Assembly: GCA_030068075.1 (NCBI GenBank)
Contig: CM057837.1
Location: 20,863,691 to 20,927,690 of the forward strand
DNA from: Paguma larvata
Lineage: Eukaryota > Chordata > Mammalia > Carnivora > Viverridae
Length of the DNA: 64,000 bases
Direction: 5' to 3'
Positions 44,870 through 55,628 of this stretch are shown piece after piece; positions within the stretch are counted from its first letter, which is position 1; the number at the start of each line of letters is the position of its first letter. The position numbers and the translations under genes were made by a program. Below the pieces are notes generated by a model that worked only from the letters and a program-made list of their open reading frames with translations, did no database searches and had not been told where the DNA came from.

Positions 44870-45970
44870 CACCTCCCAGCCTCCTCGTTGCCGCCAGAGT
44901 GAGCTTTCTGACCACCCAGATCCTCTCACCAAATCTCATCCCCCAGCTCTTCCCGCGGCCGGCAGTTCCCCGCCCGGCCAGCCTTAGTTCCCTCCACGCT
45001 CCCCCAGGTCCGCCCCGCACCACCAACCCCTCCCGTCCCCGCCGTGCCCCCGGCTCACACCCTTCTCCCTCTGCCTACAAAGTCCTGCCTCCAACATCGC
45101 ACCTTGCAAACACAACTCATTATTTAGCCTTCAAACCCAGCGGTGCCTCCTGCCCGTACCCACCCCCCTGACCTTTTCCCACCAGCACTGAGCAGCCCTT
45201 CCTGTTTCCTCCTCCGGGACCATGTCTAGAGGGAGTAGTCGGTAAATAGTAGTCAATTATTATTATTTTTGTGGAGCCTGCTCGCAGGTCTCCATGCATT
45301 TCCTCTCCTCTCCCACCCCACCTCCCCCAGACACACCAAAGGGGGGGGGTCTCCAAAATGCATATCTGACAGTACCACTCAGCTGCCTAAAATTCCTCCG
45401 GCCCCAGAGCAATGCTCAGAATCCTCAAGTTGATCCCAGTGGCCATGCCTTCTCAGGACCAGCCGAGAACCAGAGCGAGACTTCCAGAGGCGTAAAACAC
45501 TGTAACACCAACGGTGCTGGCTTGCGAATCGGAAGGAAACACAAAGACAGCACGAAACAATATAATTCTTATACAATGTTTTTTCTTCTTGCTGTCACTT
45601 GTGTCACTTTTTCACAAAGCTTGAGCTAGGATGGACGCCCCGTGCCGTGGGCTCACAGCGCAGGCCACGGTCATCATTAAGAAACTAGATAACCCTTTGT
45701 TTCGTGTCGGTGTCTCCTGCAGGACACCTGTGCCCCGTGAAGACAGAGATGCTTTCTCTCATCCCCTGCAGTCCCCCGGTGCCCTAGCATGATGGGGACT
45801 TTGCCTGAAGCTCAGTGACACTTGTAAATGAGTGTCTTCCTGGCTGCATTCTCGTCTCCCCACTGAGACCCACGCCAGTCAAGAGAGACCCTGTGTTTTC
45901 ATTTTCACTTCTAGAAATTAGCCCAGGGCTGTCACACAGTAGGTGCTCAGTTACGATTTCCTACAAAACA
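44870..45970 (+). mobile_element. L2 LINE fragments, one or more copies
   Basis: Plus-strand L2-like landmarks: GAGTGAGCTTTCTGACCACC (44898), CTTCTCCCTCTGCCTACAAA (45062), CAAACCCAGCGGTGCCTCCT (45130), then a repeat of an upstream landmark (ATGCATATCTGACAGTACCA at 45358) and an L2 terminus-like GGGCTGTCACACAGTAGGTG (45926). The repeated landmark suggests two copies. The pyrimidine-rich open frames here are not genes. Confidence 0.55.
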
Positions 45971-46302
45971 AACGGACGGGCGAACATTTTCCCCTTTGGT
46001 CACACAGCAAATCATCTTATAACCATGAAAAGGGAGTAATCCTGTGTTCTTGTAGTTAGAAATTTTAATCTCTCCAGAATTTAATCATTTTCAAGTCTCA
46101 GGAGGCATACGGAATGTTTGGAAGCTCTACATTTTGACTTTCCATCACCACTCAAATCACCGTGCTCCTCGTAAAATGGAATTTGTATTTCTTGATCCAT
46201 CAGGGGCCCAAGGCTCTCAGAAGAAAAACACAGCCTTTCTCACTAAATGCACTTTAACTGTATATCTGGCCAGAACTTCTCTCCTCTCTAAAGGAAGTCT
46301 TT
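45971..46302. other. Single-copy DNA
   Basis: No gene or repeat recognised. Confidence 0.5.
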
Positions 46303-46485
46303 TTTTTTTTTGGGGGGGGGGAAGGGGCAGAGAGAGAGAGAGGAAGAGAGAGAATCCCAAGCCGACTCTGAACTGCCAGCCCAGAGCCTGATGTGGGGCT
46401 CGAGCTCATGAACTGTGAGATCACGACCTGAGCCGAAATCAAGAGCAGACGCTTAACAGATGAGCCACCCACCCAGGCGCCGCTG
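46303..46485 (-). mobile_element. SINEC with deleted tail-proximal region
   Basis: Minus-strand copy between 12-bp perfect duplications AAGGAAGTCTTT (46291-46302 and 46486-46497). The tail (T run) is followed at once by ten G, then the GA-rich tract; the AATAAATAAA part is missing. The head is also altered near its first bases. Confidence 0.93.
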
Positions 46486-46497
46486 AAGGAAGTCTTT

Positions 46498-48239
46498 GAA
46501 AAGAAGTCACCGAAGTTCTTAACCTACAAATTCACAGAGCCGCCCTGGACTTAACCTTCATTACCGGGCACCTGAAGGCTGCACATTGTCTGGGAAGCCT
46601 CTTGGGATATAAATGCCCTTCCAGTCGGGCCCTCTCCCCAGGACAGGTCTTCCGCACTGAACCTGCGCTCTCCGCCTACCGTCTCCAGCATCAGGACGCA
46701 GCCTCCAGACATCTCGAACGAGTAAATTACCGGGGGATTTGAGAGGCTGACCGTTTGGAACTGGTGGTGCTCTTCCAAGTGACCTCATCGGTGTCTCATC
46801 GGGATGTTGGATGAAGACAGAAGTGGCCCGGAGTCGGCGGAGCCCGCGGACTTCAAGCGAGGGGTATCCGAGCAGTCAGGCAGGCAACACGCAGTTGGCG
46901 CACACGTGAAGGGACGTGTCGCTCTTTTGAAGATTTTTCTTTTAGGTTTTTCCGCGATTTTATAGGACCCCGGCCTTCCCTTAGCTGCGAAGTTAACACT
47001 GCTCCTGGTCGGAAGTTACAACAAAGTGATGAAGTGAGCTTTTTAAAAAATGACCCTTCGGTCCTGTCGCGGATTTTCTCTGCTTTCCTTGTGCTGTTCG
47101 AACAACATGGGGCCTCGTGTGAAAAGATCATAGCCGGGAGAGCAAAAGCAACAAAAGACGAGAGAAGGCACTTTCGAACTACTCTTGGGGGAACGCAAAC
47201 CTTGTTACTGGTTTTCAGAAAGAAAAAGCCTCAAAGTCATTGCCTGTCTGAATAAGGTGGAGAAGCCTGAAACTTCTCTTCCTGATGAAAAGGCCAAAAC
47301 GCTGACGCTCATTCTCGTTCCGAGTCGGCCACGTTCTCAACCTAAAGAAATGGACCAGATTTAAAGCAAAGAGAGAAGGATTAGTCACTAGCTGAGCCTT
47401 TCTCCTCCTTCCCTTGGGGTAGGAGCTTACACCACGAGTCTGCTAACTAACTCTGCCCGTGTTCCCTGGGATCTCTGTAGCTGAGATCCGCAGAAGGGTA
47501 CGGTCAGAGACAATAGCACGTCCCCAAATCTGAGAGCAGAAGCCCAGGAACTACATACATGCGGCTGTGTGTCTCCAAGGCTGTGACTCTCGGTCCAGGC
47601 AACCTACGGGCTATGTGGACGGTTCCCAGTTTGGCGACACTTTGTATTTTGCAATAGCAGTTCCTCTCGCCATTTCTGGGCTGAGTTGGGGGGAGGGAAG
47701 GTGGGGGGAAGAGGCGGACACAGGAGCGGTCCTGTATCATTGCTTTCAAGTCAGTCAAAGAAAATACTTCTGGATTTCCAGGTATGGCTTTTCGAAAACA
47801 CTCTGTAAGGTCAATGGAGATTTTAACATAAATTATTGTTCGTCCAGACTTGCTTTTGGAAGGGGGCGCTCCCGCAGAGAGAGGAGACTGATATCCCAGA
47901 CCACATTTCAACAGACATTCCACCAATACTTGTGGACGTGGCACTGGTTAGGTAGACCGAGGGCCATCCCTGTCCTGTCGCACCTGACGTGTACAGAACA
48001 AGCATTGAATATGGCTGTCCCAGCACGTGGGGGCTGAAGGCAACCCTCAAGGTTAAGCCCCCTCTGGTCTCCTCCATACTGAATTTTCTCTAGCAAATAT
48101 TCCATTCCCCACCCACTGGAGCCACGTAAGCTAAGGATGTAAAACACAAACAGAATAGTCGTATATGTATTAGACTTGAATAATGGACAAAGGAACCGAG
48201 TAACTCGATAAATATTTCCAATCAAAACCTTTCGCGTGA
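46498..48239. other. Single-copy DNA
   Basis: Repeat-poor, moderate GC. No coding exon, splice-flanked frame or RNA gene recognised. Open frames at 46551-47131 and 47504-48225 overlap on both strands. A CTCF-like AGGGGGCGCT sits at 47861-47870 but lacks the upstream half of the motif. Confidence 0.45.
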
Positions 48240-49620
48240 TTATTTACTAAAAACGCCAGTACAGAATTCATGTTGCATTGCCATTTTGCGGAGCACAATA
48301 AAGGGTTATATTTCTATCAACGTGAGCGACCTTGCATTCTGTTTGAGAAAGTCGATCACCTATCCAGGATGTATAAAATTAATAGACCTTAAGGGAAAAG
48401 GTTATTAGTATGTAACTCAGATGATGCAAGAAATATCACTGGTTGAATACAACGCCCCAAAGCCAGATACTGGTTAACAACAAAATATAAAAAAAACATG
48501 CTTCTAACATTTAGCTCAAACAAAATAATATATGCTGGCTGTATTTTCATTTAATTTATCTTGCGTGGAGAGGAGTTTAAAACCAAATGGAGTGGAGGCG
48601 GGGAGAGCAATTACAGAAAACCAACATATTAAAAGATACCTACAATGAGTATATGAAAATACATTATTCAGTAGCAAAATTCGGGGAGGCTGTGTTTGCT
48701 TCTAAAGTTCTCACCGTTACCAGAAAGGAATGCTTCTTCTCTTAATCTATTTTCCACCACCGACTTCACCCGAGCAGTTCTGACTTTTTCTGCTGATCGA
48801 ACAGGCCAAGCACGATGATTATCTATGCATGCATGCTTGGGAGCAAAAGCCATCTCTCCTGATTTTTAAAAAACAAAAGGGGCCAAAGAGAGGAGACAGG
48901 AGCAACAGAGATCCCTACCCAACCCGCGAAATGCTAATGGGCACAAACGAATTTCCCAAGAACACAAATATTGCTTTGAAATTAATCATCCCCCTCTCCC
49001 ATTGTCTTAAAAAGTGGAAGAGGGAAACCCGTTTTGCAATGTTTGCGATGTTTAATTTTCAATTGTGTCTTTGATGTTTCCGATGGAAAGGTTTGCACCT
49101 GCCAAGAAAAAAGGCTCGGAACAGCTTGCAAACACTCTGCAAACACTTCATCAGGAATGTTAGGAGTCGGCCTCCCCCCGGCACAAGGGAGGCCTGATGA
49201 TATCTTGTGTGCCTTTGACTCCTTTTGATTAATAAATGCAAACAATTTTTCTCAGTAACCTCTGCCGCGATCTATGCATGACAATTAGAGGCAACCTCTG
49301 GTGAAGGGATGCACCGAAGTCTGTTTTCGCTTCTTGTGCTGCAAAATAAATAGTTGATGTTTAATGCTTTTTGACAATTAGAGAATGAAATCTCTGCAGC
49401 TATGCAATTGCAGGAACTGTTTATTATTTCTGTTCCCTGCAACGAAGGATCAATGTTTATGACAATTTTAACTCCGCTCTGGATGGACAATTTGATTATT
49501 TCTTTCCCTGAGTTTCATGTCCTATTATTGAATTCTTGGGTGCAAATATCATTGGCTTTCACAAAATGGATTTGTGATGTTTCCATCAAACCAGTGTATT
49601 GAGTGGGCATTGTAAGGAAG
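48240..49620. promoter_or_regulatory. Candidate enhancer with forkhead-like heptamer cluster
   Basis: About 1.4 kb free of recognisable repeats. Four exact copies of GCAAACA or its reverse lie within 205 bp: 49040-49046 (reverse), 49128-49134, 49139-49145 and 49238-49244. The middle two form an 11-bp direct repeat (TGCAAACACTC/TGCAAACACTT). Around them are homeodomain and POU-like cores (TTGATTAATAAATGC at 49225, CTATGCATGACAATTAG at 49272, AGCTATGCAATTGCAGG near 49398). Nothing coding. Function is inferred from motif density only. Confidence 0.35.
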
Positions 49621-50257
49621 CCGAGTGTGACTCTCAGGGAATATTCTGTCACTTGCCGGAGCAGAGACAGCTCTGAAACCTGGGGAGAGCCAGGGCTGGT
49701 CCTGTGCTGAGCCCTGTGGCCTTCCGCAGAGGACAGGCTGGCCGCGCCTCAGCAGGTGCGTCCCTGTGTAGGATTTAGGGCACGGGGGTGTGCCCAGCCT
49801 TCTGGACAATGGCGATGGGTGGTCTTTTCTCCTGCCAGGGAGCCTGCGAGAAACGTGGGAGGGGCAAAGGCAGGATGGTGCTGCCACTGTGCGCTGCTCC
49901 AGGCCGCACCGTCCCCGTGGGATCAAGGATGGACGGGGGCCTGTGCGTCACACCCGGAGCTCCGTGGGTCTGTGTGTAGCCGGGGAAGTCATGGCATGCC
50001 GCGGGGCCAGGGTGCGGAGAAAAGAGCCGAAGCTTAGAGACTGAGGAACTTGGATCTGGGTTCAGAGGTGCGATCTTGGGTGTCTGATGGGCCCTTCCAG
50101 GCAGAGCCTACGGCTTCTGCCAGTCATCCGTTCATTTCCATCACCGACTGATTCGGTCGTTCAGTTAGTCCATCCATGCTCACTTATCTCCCATAAGCAA
50201 GCCCCCCGGGGGCAACGGTGGAGAGCTGGTGGCCCCGTGGAAAGGGGGGTGGGTTGG
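49621..50257. other. GC-rich single-copy DNA
   Basis: No repeat or gene recognised. Three overlapping plus-strand frames at 49756-50044 without motifs. Confidence 0.45.
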
Positions 50258-50603
50258 TCGGTGTGTTAGCTTCAGCCGCTGTAATAGAACACCACGGACT
50301 AAGTGGTTCAGAAACAACAGAAATTTACCGCTCGCAGTTCTAGTGGCAGGAAGTCCAAGATCGGGGCCTGCACAGTCAGGCTCCAATGAGAACCTCTTCT
50401 GGTGGCAGCCGGCCATTTTCTCATTGTGTCTTCACATGACCGAGAGGGTGACAGACATCTCTGGGGTCTCTTTTATAAGGCACTAATGCCATCCATGACT
50501 AACCACCTCCCCCAGTCTCCTCCTCCTAATTCCATCCCATAAGGGGTTAGTATGTCAACATATGAATTGAGGGTTTGGGGAAACACGTTGAGTCCATAAA
50601 ATC
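50258..50603 (-). mobile_element. MaLR-type LTR (MLT1/MST-like), solitary
   Basis: Same antisense layout as the LTR at 42527: TAATAGAACACCACGGACTA, GGCAGGAAGTCCAAGATCGG, TCTGGGGTCTCTTTTATAAG and GTTAGTATGTCAACATATGA, ending TTGAGTCCATAAA. The poly-A signal is mutated here. It belongs to the same broad family but is more diverged. Confidence 0.8.
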
Positions 50604-51059
50604 AGGCTATGGCTAGGAGTGGATTGAGGATTAGACCAGGCCTGCTCAGGGCGGTGGGGGCTGACAGGAGGGGGGTCTGGGTGCCAAGAATTAGACCAGC
50701 TCAGAGGAGGGGTGGGGAGTTGCAGGACAGAACTGTCCCGTGACCAAAGGAGGCAATGGTAGCTTCTGGAACCAGGCCAGGACAGGAAGGGTGACAGACC
50801 CCAAAATGGCAAGGCCAGAGGAGTGGGCGGAAGATCAACAAAGGCTCCGAGGGGACGGGTTAGCCGTGAGGAGCAAGCAGAGGAAGGAGCAAGTGGGCCA
50901 AGAAATGGAGTCTGGAAAGGGAGAGTTTCTGGGAGGTGGGGGACAGGGGGTGCCAGGGAGAGTTTTGTGAGGCTGGAGTCAGCCAATGCCACGGTCAGAG
51001 AGCATTCCTCAAACTCTTGGAAGTTAAGAGACAAAGCAAAATACCATAACCACTGGGCA
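50604..51059. other. Purine-rich single-copy DNA
   Basis: No gene or repeat recognised. The strand bias in purines explains the 215-residue minus-strand open frame (50555-51202), which is proline/serine/leucine-rich without domains. Confidence 0.45.
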
Positions 51060-51165
51060 GTCGCTCCATCTTGAAACCAAGAACAATAGCACCCACCTAC
51101 AACCCGGTTGAGGGGCTTCAGTGAAATCGCATTAGAGCACATTAGAGCATGCGCTAACAAATGGC
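51060..51165 (+). mobile_element. MIR fragment
   Basis: AACAATAGCACCCACCTACA, GGTTGAGGGGCTTCAGTGAA and TTAGAGCATGCGCTAACAAA fit the MIR 3' half. Confidence 0.5.
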
Positions 51166-51924
51166 AGACGTCATGACCGACACTGTCGTGACTAACCTCC
51201 ATTGGACGCTGACCTTTCGGGAGGGGCTCACTTGGCTGAATACCATCTGTTCCTCTCCATATCCACAGCCTTCACATTTCGTTTTACCTGCTGTCATGAT
51301 CTCAGCGTCTGTATATTTGTTTCCATAAGTCACCTCAAATAACTTTTAGAGACGGATGGGGGTCCATTATAAGAAAATTTAGTTATCTGAGATAATAAGT
51401 AGATTTCGCAGCCTACTGATAAACTCATGCATTATTTTCAAGGTGCTTTCTATTCAGGAAAGGACACAATATATATCTGGGAGGCAAATAAGACGGAAGA
51501 GAGAATCGTCTCCCTTTTTAGATTATTATTTTTAGTCAGATGACTTAAGAGGAAAAATTTCCCAAATTTTATGCGAAATGAGATTTATGTGGTACGAATG
51601 TACTGCTGTCATTAGAGAGAGCCGTATTCCGTTCCAGCCGAGAGTCAGCACGGCAGGGGTGCGACGGGAAGAGTGGTCGCAGATAATAAACACTGCAGAG
51701 CTGACGCTCCGGCCTCTCCACCACTTTGCTCGGACCCGCTGGCACATTCTGACCCACAGTCTCAGGACTCGAGGCGGCTGTGGGAAGCGAGGGGCCGGCC
51801 TGGGTGAAGTCACAAGGGATTGTGGGACGTAAGAGACGCAGATCTCTCCCAGGGGGCAGATTTGGGAGGTGGCAGGCGGGGGCCGAAGTCAGGCCAGCTT
51901 CGGCTCACACCCCTTGCCGCTTGC
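51166..51924. other. Single-copy DNA
   Basis: No gene or repeat recognised. A CTCF-like CCCAGGGGGCAGA occurs at 51848-51860 but is weak. Confidence 0.45.
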
Positions 51925-52270
51925 TTTCCATCTGCATGACCTTGCGAGAACTTTCAGTCTCTCGGCCTCGGTTTTCCTTCTCTGTAAAATGGGTGGAGGG
52001 GCGCCTGGGTGGCTCAGTCGGTTCAGCAGACGACTTCAGCTCAGGCCATGATCTCGCGGTCTGTGCGTTCGAGCCCGCATCGGGCTCTGTGCTGACGGCT
52101 CATCAGAGCCTGGAACCTGCTTCGGATTCTGTGTCTCCCTCTCTCTCTGCCCTTCCCCTGCTCACACTCTGTCTCTATGTCTCTCAAAAATAAATAAACG
52201 TTAAAAAAATTTAAAAAATGGGTGGAAACAAGAGGCCCACCTTGCAGGGTTTTACAAGTTAGGAGTACTT
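51925..52270 (+). mobile_element. MIR SINE split by a young SINE
   Basis: CTGCATGACCTTGCGAGAAC, GGCCTCGGTTTTCCTTCTCT and GTAAAATGGGTGGA before the SINE, then GGTGGAAACAAGAGGCCCAC, CTTGCAGGGTTTTACAAGTT after it, on the plus strand. Confidence 0.85.
51998..52214 (+). mobile_element. Young SINEC with perfect target duplication
   Basis: Plus-strand full-length copy with a perfect 12-bp duplication AAAATGGGTGGA (51986-51997 and 52215-52226). Its tail region is the same subtype as the copy at 43687. B box: GTTCGAGCCCG. Confidence 0.98.
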
Positions 52271-52959
52271 GCTCTGCCCCTCTCACCTCTGTCCTGGGAT
52301 ACAGGTCATACATGATTTTTTAAAGAAAGATCTCAAAAATAATACTCTGGAACTTGGTCTGGTGGATACCTGATTCCTACTGATATTCTAAGCCATGGAG
52401 CTGTTTTTAGAAAATAATCTTCTAGAGCAAATTTGGGCTAATCAAATGGAGCGACCCAAGCCTAAAGGTCATGTTGGAACGGAATTAGTGAGGGGATGCC
52501 CAGACTTGCTGGCGTGGAGGGTAAATGCTGAGGACCAGCCACGTTGGCAGGCGCCGGTTTGGCTCAGGCAGCAGCCATGGTGGGTGGTGAAATTTGCTGG
52601 GCCATTCCCGGTGGAGACAGAGCCAAGATCAGCAAAGGCCGTTCTTCTCTGAGATGGGCCCCCCAGGGAGAGGGACGCTCCAATCTGCCCCGTGGCGGGG
52701 AGCCCTGCACGTGCCGGGTGCTTCCTCGGTCATCAGGAGGAGCTCTTAGGAGTCCCATTTCACGGACGAAATGGGAAACGGGCTCACAGAGGCTCAAGGT
52801 CATGGAACAGATGGCGTGAGGTGGACCCACAGGGCCGATGCTCCCGGCCACTGCCCCTCCCCACCCGGGTACCGAGCCTGCAAAGGCGTGCCAGGAAGCT
52901 GCAGACACCGGTAGCATGCTAATGAAGACACCCCGCAGAGCAAGCGACGTCACCGATTT
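52271..52959. other. Single-copy DNA with a MIR hint
   Basis: Positions 52730-52812 (CCCATTTCACGGACGAAATG, ACAGAGGCTCAAGGTCATGG) look like a short minus-strand MIR core. The rest is unrecognised. Confidence 0.45.
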
Positions 52960-53380
52960 TATTTCATATTTACAAATGCCCACGTAGAGGGAAAAATATT
53001 AAATGCACAGCAATAGATTGCAATGCCCTTTGAGAAGAGAGGTCATTAAAAAGTCAGGGTGAAAAGGGCCCGGGTTATTTAAAAGAAAAATTGTTAGCGT
53101 GAAAGGAGATCTCCTTGGAGCAGCCAACGGAAGAGTGTGGGAAACCGGTTCTTTGGGCGGGAGGCCGATTTGGGACGCACTTGTGCTAGAAGAGTCTGCG
53201 GCGGTTATGGCGGGCGAGCCCGGCGTCGGCTCCTAGAGTGAACTTGTTATCGGAGTATTTTATAGTCCACCTGACCGAAAAGAACAACTGGACTGTGAAA
53301 TGATAGAGCAAATAAAAAAGGCCGTAAAAGAGCCAGAGTGATAGTAATGGGAGATTTTAAGTACCTGAGCACAGAGCAGA
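52960..53380 (+). mobile_element. CR1/L3-like LINE relic with endonuclease trace
   Basis: Frame from 53252 reads GVFYSPPDRKEQLD, and after a one-base shift 53338-53367 reads VIVMGDFKYL. This is the motif pair of CR1/L3-class LINE apurinic endonucleases (usually Y-RPP followed about 25-30 residues later by MGDFN). The last Asn is Lys here, so the enzyme is dead. Upstream (about 53040-53100) may belong to the same element. The family split between L3 and CR1 cannot be decided from this fragment. Confidence 0.62.
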
Positions 53381-54389
53381 GTGCATTAAGCGGATGAAAT
53401 AAAGCTTGAAGCGTGTGCGGAAGAGGCTTTGGGGAGGGGAGGGGGGAGGAGGGGGAACGTGGCAGGAGGGAGGGGGGTTTCTCCGGAGGGGGCTCTTTAA
53501 CTCAGCATCTGACATGTCCGTGTAGATTCCGGCGGGGGGCCTTGGGCCGGGAATCTGCATTGGGACCCTTGTCCCCGCGACGCGGTCAGCCCAGCTCTCT
53601 CGGCCTCTGTGCCCAACGATCGGCTGCTGCGTCCTTAGAAGCTCCCCGCTCGCCCCCTAAACTCACATCGGAACCATGTTCACGTTGCGCCGTTTAGTGC
53701 ATTTATTTACAATTTAAATGACCTTCCTGGATTGTGGTGTTAAGACGTGTTTCTGAATAAAGTCCCGGAGGGAAAGCTTCCTGTACCAATAAACCAATCT
53801 ACGCGGTCCTTCGAGATGCCAGCCGCTTCGGGGCCGGGATGTGTCAAGCGCCCGGGTCCGGCCCTGAGGGGCCAGGGCTGCAGAGCGCCCCCCTGCTCCG
53901 AGGGGCCCGGAAAGCCCCACGGCAAATCCACGGTGATCCACGAAGCGATGCCCATGGAGCCCGTGGGTCCCACCGCAGTGCAAAGGCCGAGGGGGCTCTG
54001 GAGACAGAAAAGCTACTGTCGTCGCCTCTGTTTTCAGGGTGGTGTGTGAACCGAGCCGCCCCTGGCCCTGGGCTTGGGCTGACCCAACCTCCCAGTCTGG
54101 TCGCCGAGAAACTGGGTCCCAAACCATTGGTCAGTACAAAGGTCCAGAAAATTAGATCATGTGGGTGGGGCACACAGCCAGGCGGGGCCCGAGAGAGAGC
54201 GCGGTGCGCTAACAAGTTGATTATGTGAGGGGAGATTATTTGGCCAAGAGATGCCAATCTCTGGGTGCAGTCCAGGGTCCCAACGTCACCCCGGAGCACC
54301 CAGGCAAGGTGCAGAGGCTGGGACCCCTCTCCAAAGGGCACGGAGGCTGGAAGGGAATGCAGGTCCCCAGCCCCGCCCCACCCCTGCCC
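53381..54389. other. GC-rich single-copy DNA
   Basis: CpG-richer than neighbours at 53520-53700 and 53830-53970. No promoter, exon or repeat recognised. Overlapping frames on both strands are not credible genes. Confidence 0.45.
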
Positions 54390-54670
54390 CGCCGGCCTCA
54401 GTTTCCTTGGTTTCTAAAGCACTTCACTCTAGCACACCGAAGTCCGCAAGCGAAAAGGGACAGAGCAACTGTTCAGTGGTCCCTCTCCACGACGCAAAAA
54501 TAAAACCCCGGCACAATATTATTTTAGCTATTTGTTCTGAGATTACGCTTTCCATTTTCAGGATGTTAATAATGGGCTCTGGGGGGAGTTTTTCCGGGCC
54601 CAATAACAATGTTATAAAATCAAACATCCATGTGAGGGAGGGAGATGGAAGTAATTAGCCTGCAGAGTGG
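54390..54670. promoter_or_regulatory. Candidate conserved non-coding block
   Basis: A sudden AT-rich, CpG-poor island between GC-rich flanks, with GTTAATAATGGGCTCTG (near 54565), CAATAACAATGTTATAA (SOX-like pair, near 54600) and GAAGTAATTAGCCTGCAG (near 54647). Texture-based call. Confidence 0.28.
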
Positions 54671-55239
54671 GAGACAGCCTCTTCCGCTCCCGAGCACCCC
54701 GGCCGGAGCGCGGCTTGGAGACTGTAACAGCCGCCACACCGAAGGCGTCGCTGCTCGCTGGTGGCAGCGTCCACCGACACGCCGAAGCTTCCTTCCTCTG
54801 GAGTGTGTCCTCGGTAAGCATTCTGCCCCTCCCGGTGGCCCGCTGGGGTCTCGCGAGGCAGAAGACAGGGCAGCCCAGGGATTTAGGTGACAGACACCCG
54901 CATCCCTGTGGGGACCACCCGAGGTCGTCCCTGGCAACGCTCCTACCGGCCGCTGGCGCTCACGCCTCTCGTGGGGTTTGAGGACCAGGGCAGGTGAGGA
55001 CGGGGGAGGAACCGAGGTTTAGGGAAGGCAGTGTCATCGTCCGGCGCAGGCCACTCCCTGAGACCGAGCCGGACATCCAGTACCTGTAAGTGTTCAGACT
55101 GGAGACCGAAGCGAGCTAAACGGCCTCGAAGCCCAGGAAAGTGGACCCAAGGACCGTCTGCGTGGCGGTGTGCCTTGATGGTAGCCCGTAGGGAGGCTGC
55201 AGTCCTCGACTGGGTCTTTCATTCATTCCTTCATTCCTT
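54671..55239. other. GC-rich single-copy DNA
   Basis: No gene or confident repeat. A short TTCATTCCTTCATTCC run is at 55219-55240. Confidence 0.45.
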
Positions 55240-55448
55240 CAGAAGCAGGCCAGCTCAGCTTGGCACTGGCCGTGAAATCGTAGGCAACCCTCTGAAACTC
55301 TCTTTTCCTCCATCGCTCTTTGTAAGTTTCCAGGAACCGTCTGCGAACCTCACAGGATTGGAGAATTCGATGAATCCGCGTCAGACGCTCAGAACAGCGC
55401 TGTGTGTAATAAACACTCAGTAGATGTTAACCACCACGATGACGACTA
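55240..55448 (+). mobile_element. MIR SINE remnant
   Basis: GAAACTCTCTTTTCCTCCAT, GGAGAATTCGATGAATCCGC, CTCAGAACAGCGCTGTGTGT and AATAAACACTCAGTAGATGT follow the MIR core and 3' half on the plus strand. Confidence 0.7.
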
Positions 55449-55628
55449 GGGCAATTGTCTCAGCGGGGGCCTAGCCTAGTAAACAGAAGCTACGCCAGTT
55501 GTTTTAAGAGAGAATTTAGTATGAGAAACTGTTTTTAAAAAGCAGTGGAGAACAAAGGAAGTGAAATGGGAACACAGATAGTAACTACAGAGAGCAGCCA
55601 CCACCGAGCGAGGGCTGGGGGACCACTG
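55449..55628. other. Single-copy DNA
   Basis: Short unrecognised interval. Confidence 0.5.

Noticed and set aside
47851..47870. CTCF-like AGGGGGCGCT
   Set aside because: The upstream CCAC half of the motif is missing; a matrix scan would be needed.
47900..47960. L2-like terminus
   Set aside because: Similarity limited to about 50 bp of common AT-rich words; not supported.
50555..51202. 215-residue minus-strand open frame
   Set aside because: It begins upstream of and runs into an LTR remnant; strand purine bias explains its length.
51846..51860. CTCF-like CCCAGGGGGCAGA
   Set aside because: Two or three mismatches to the core consensus; too weak to list.
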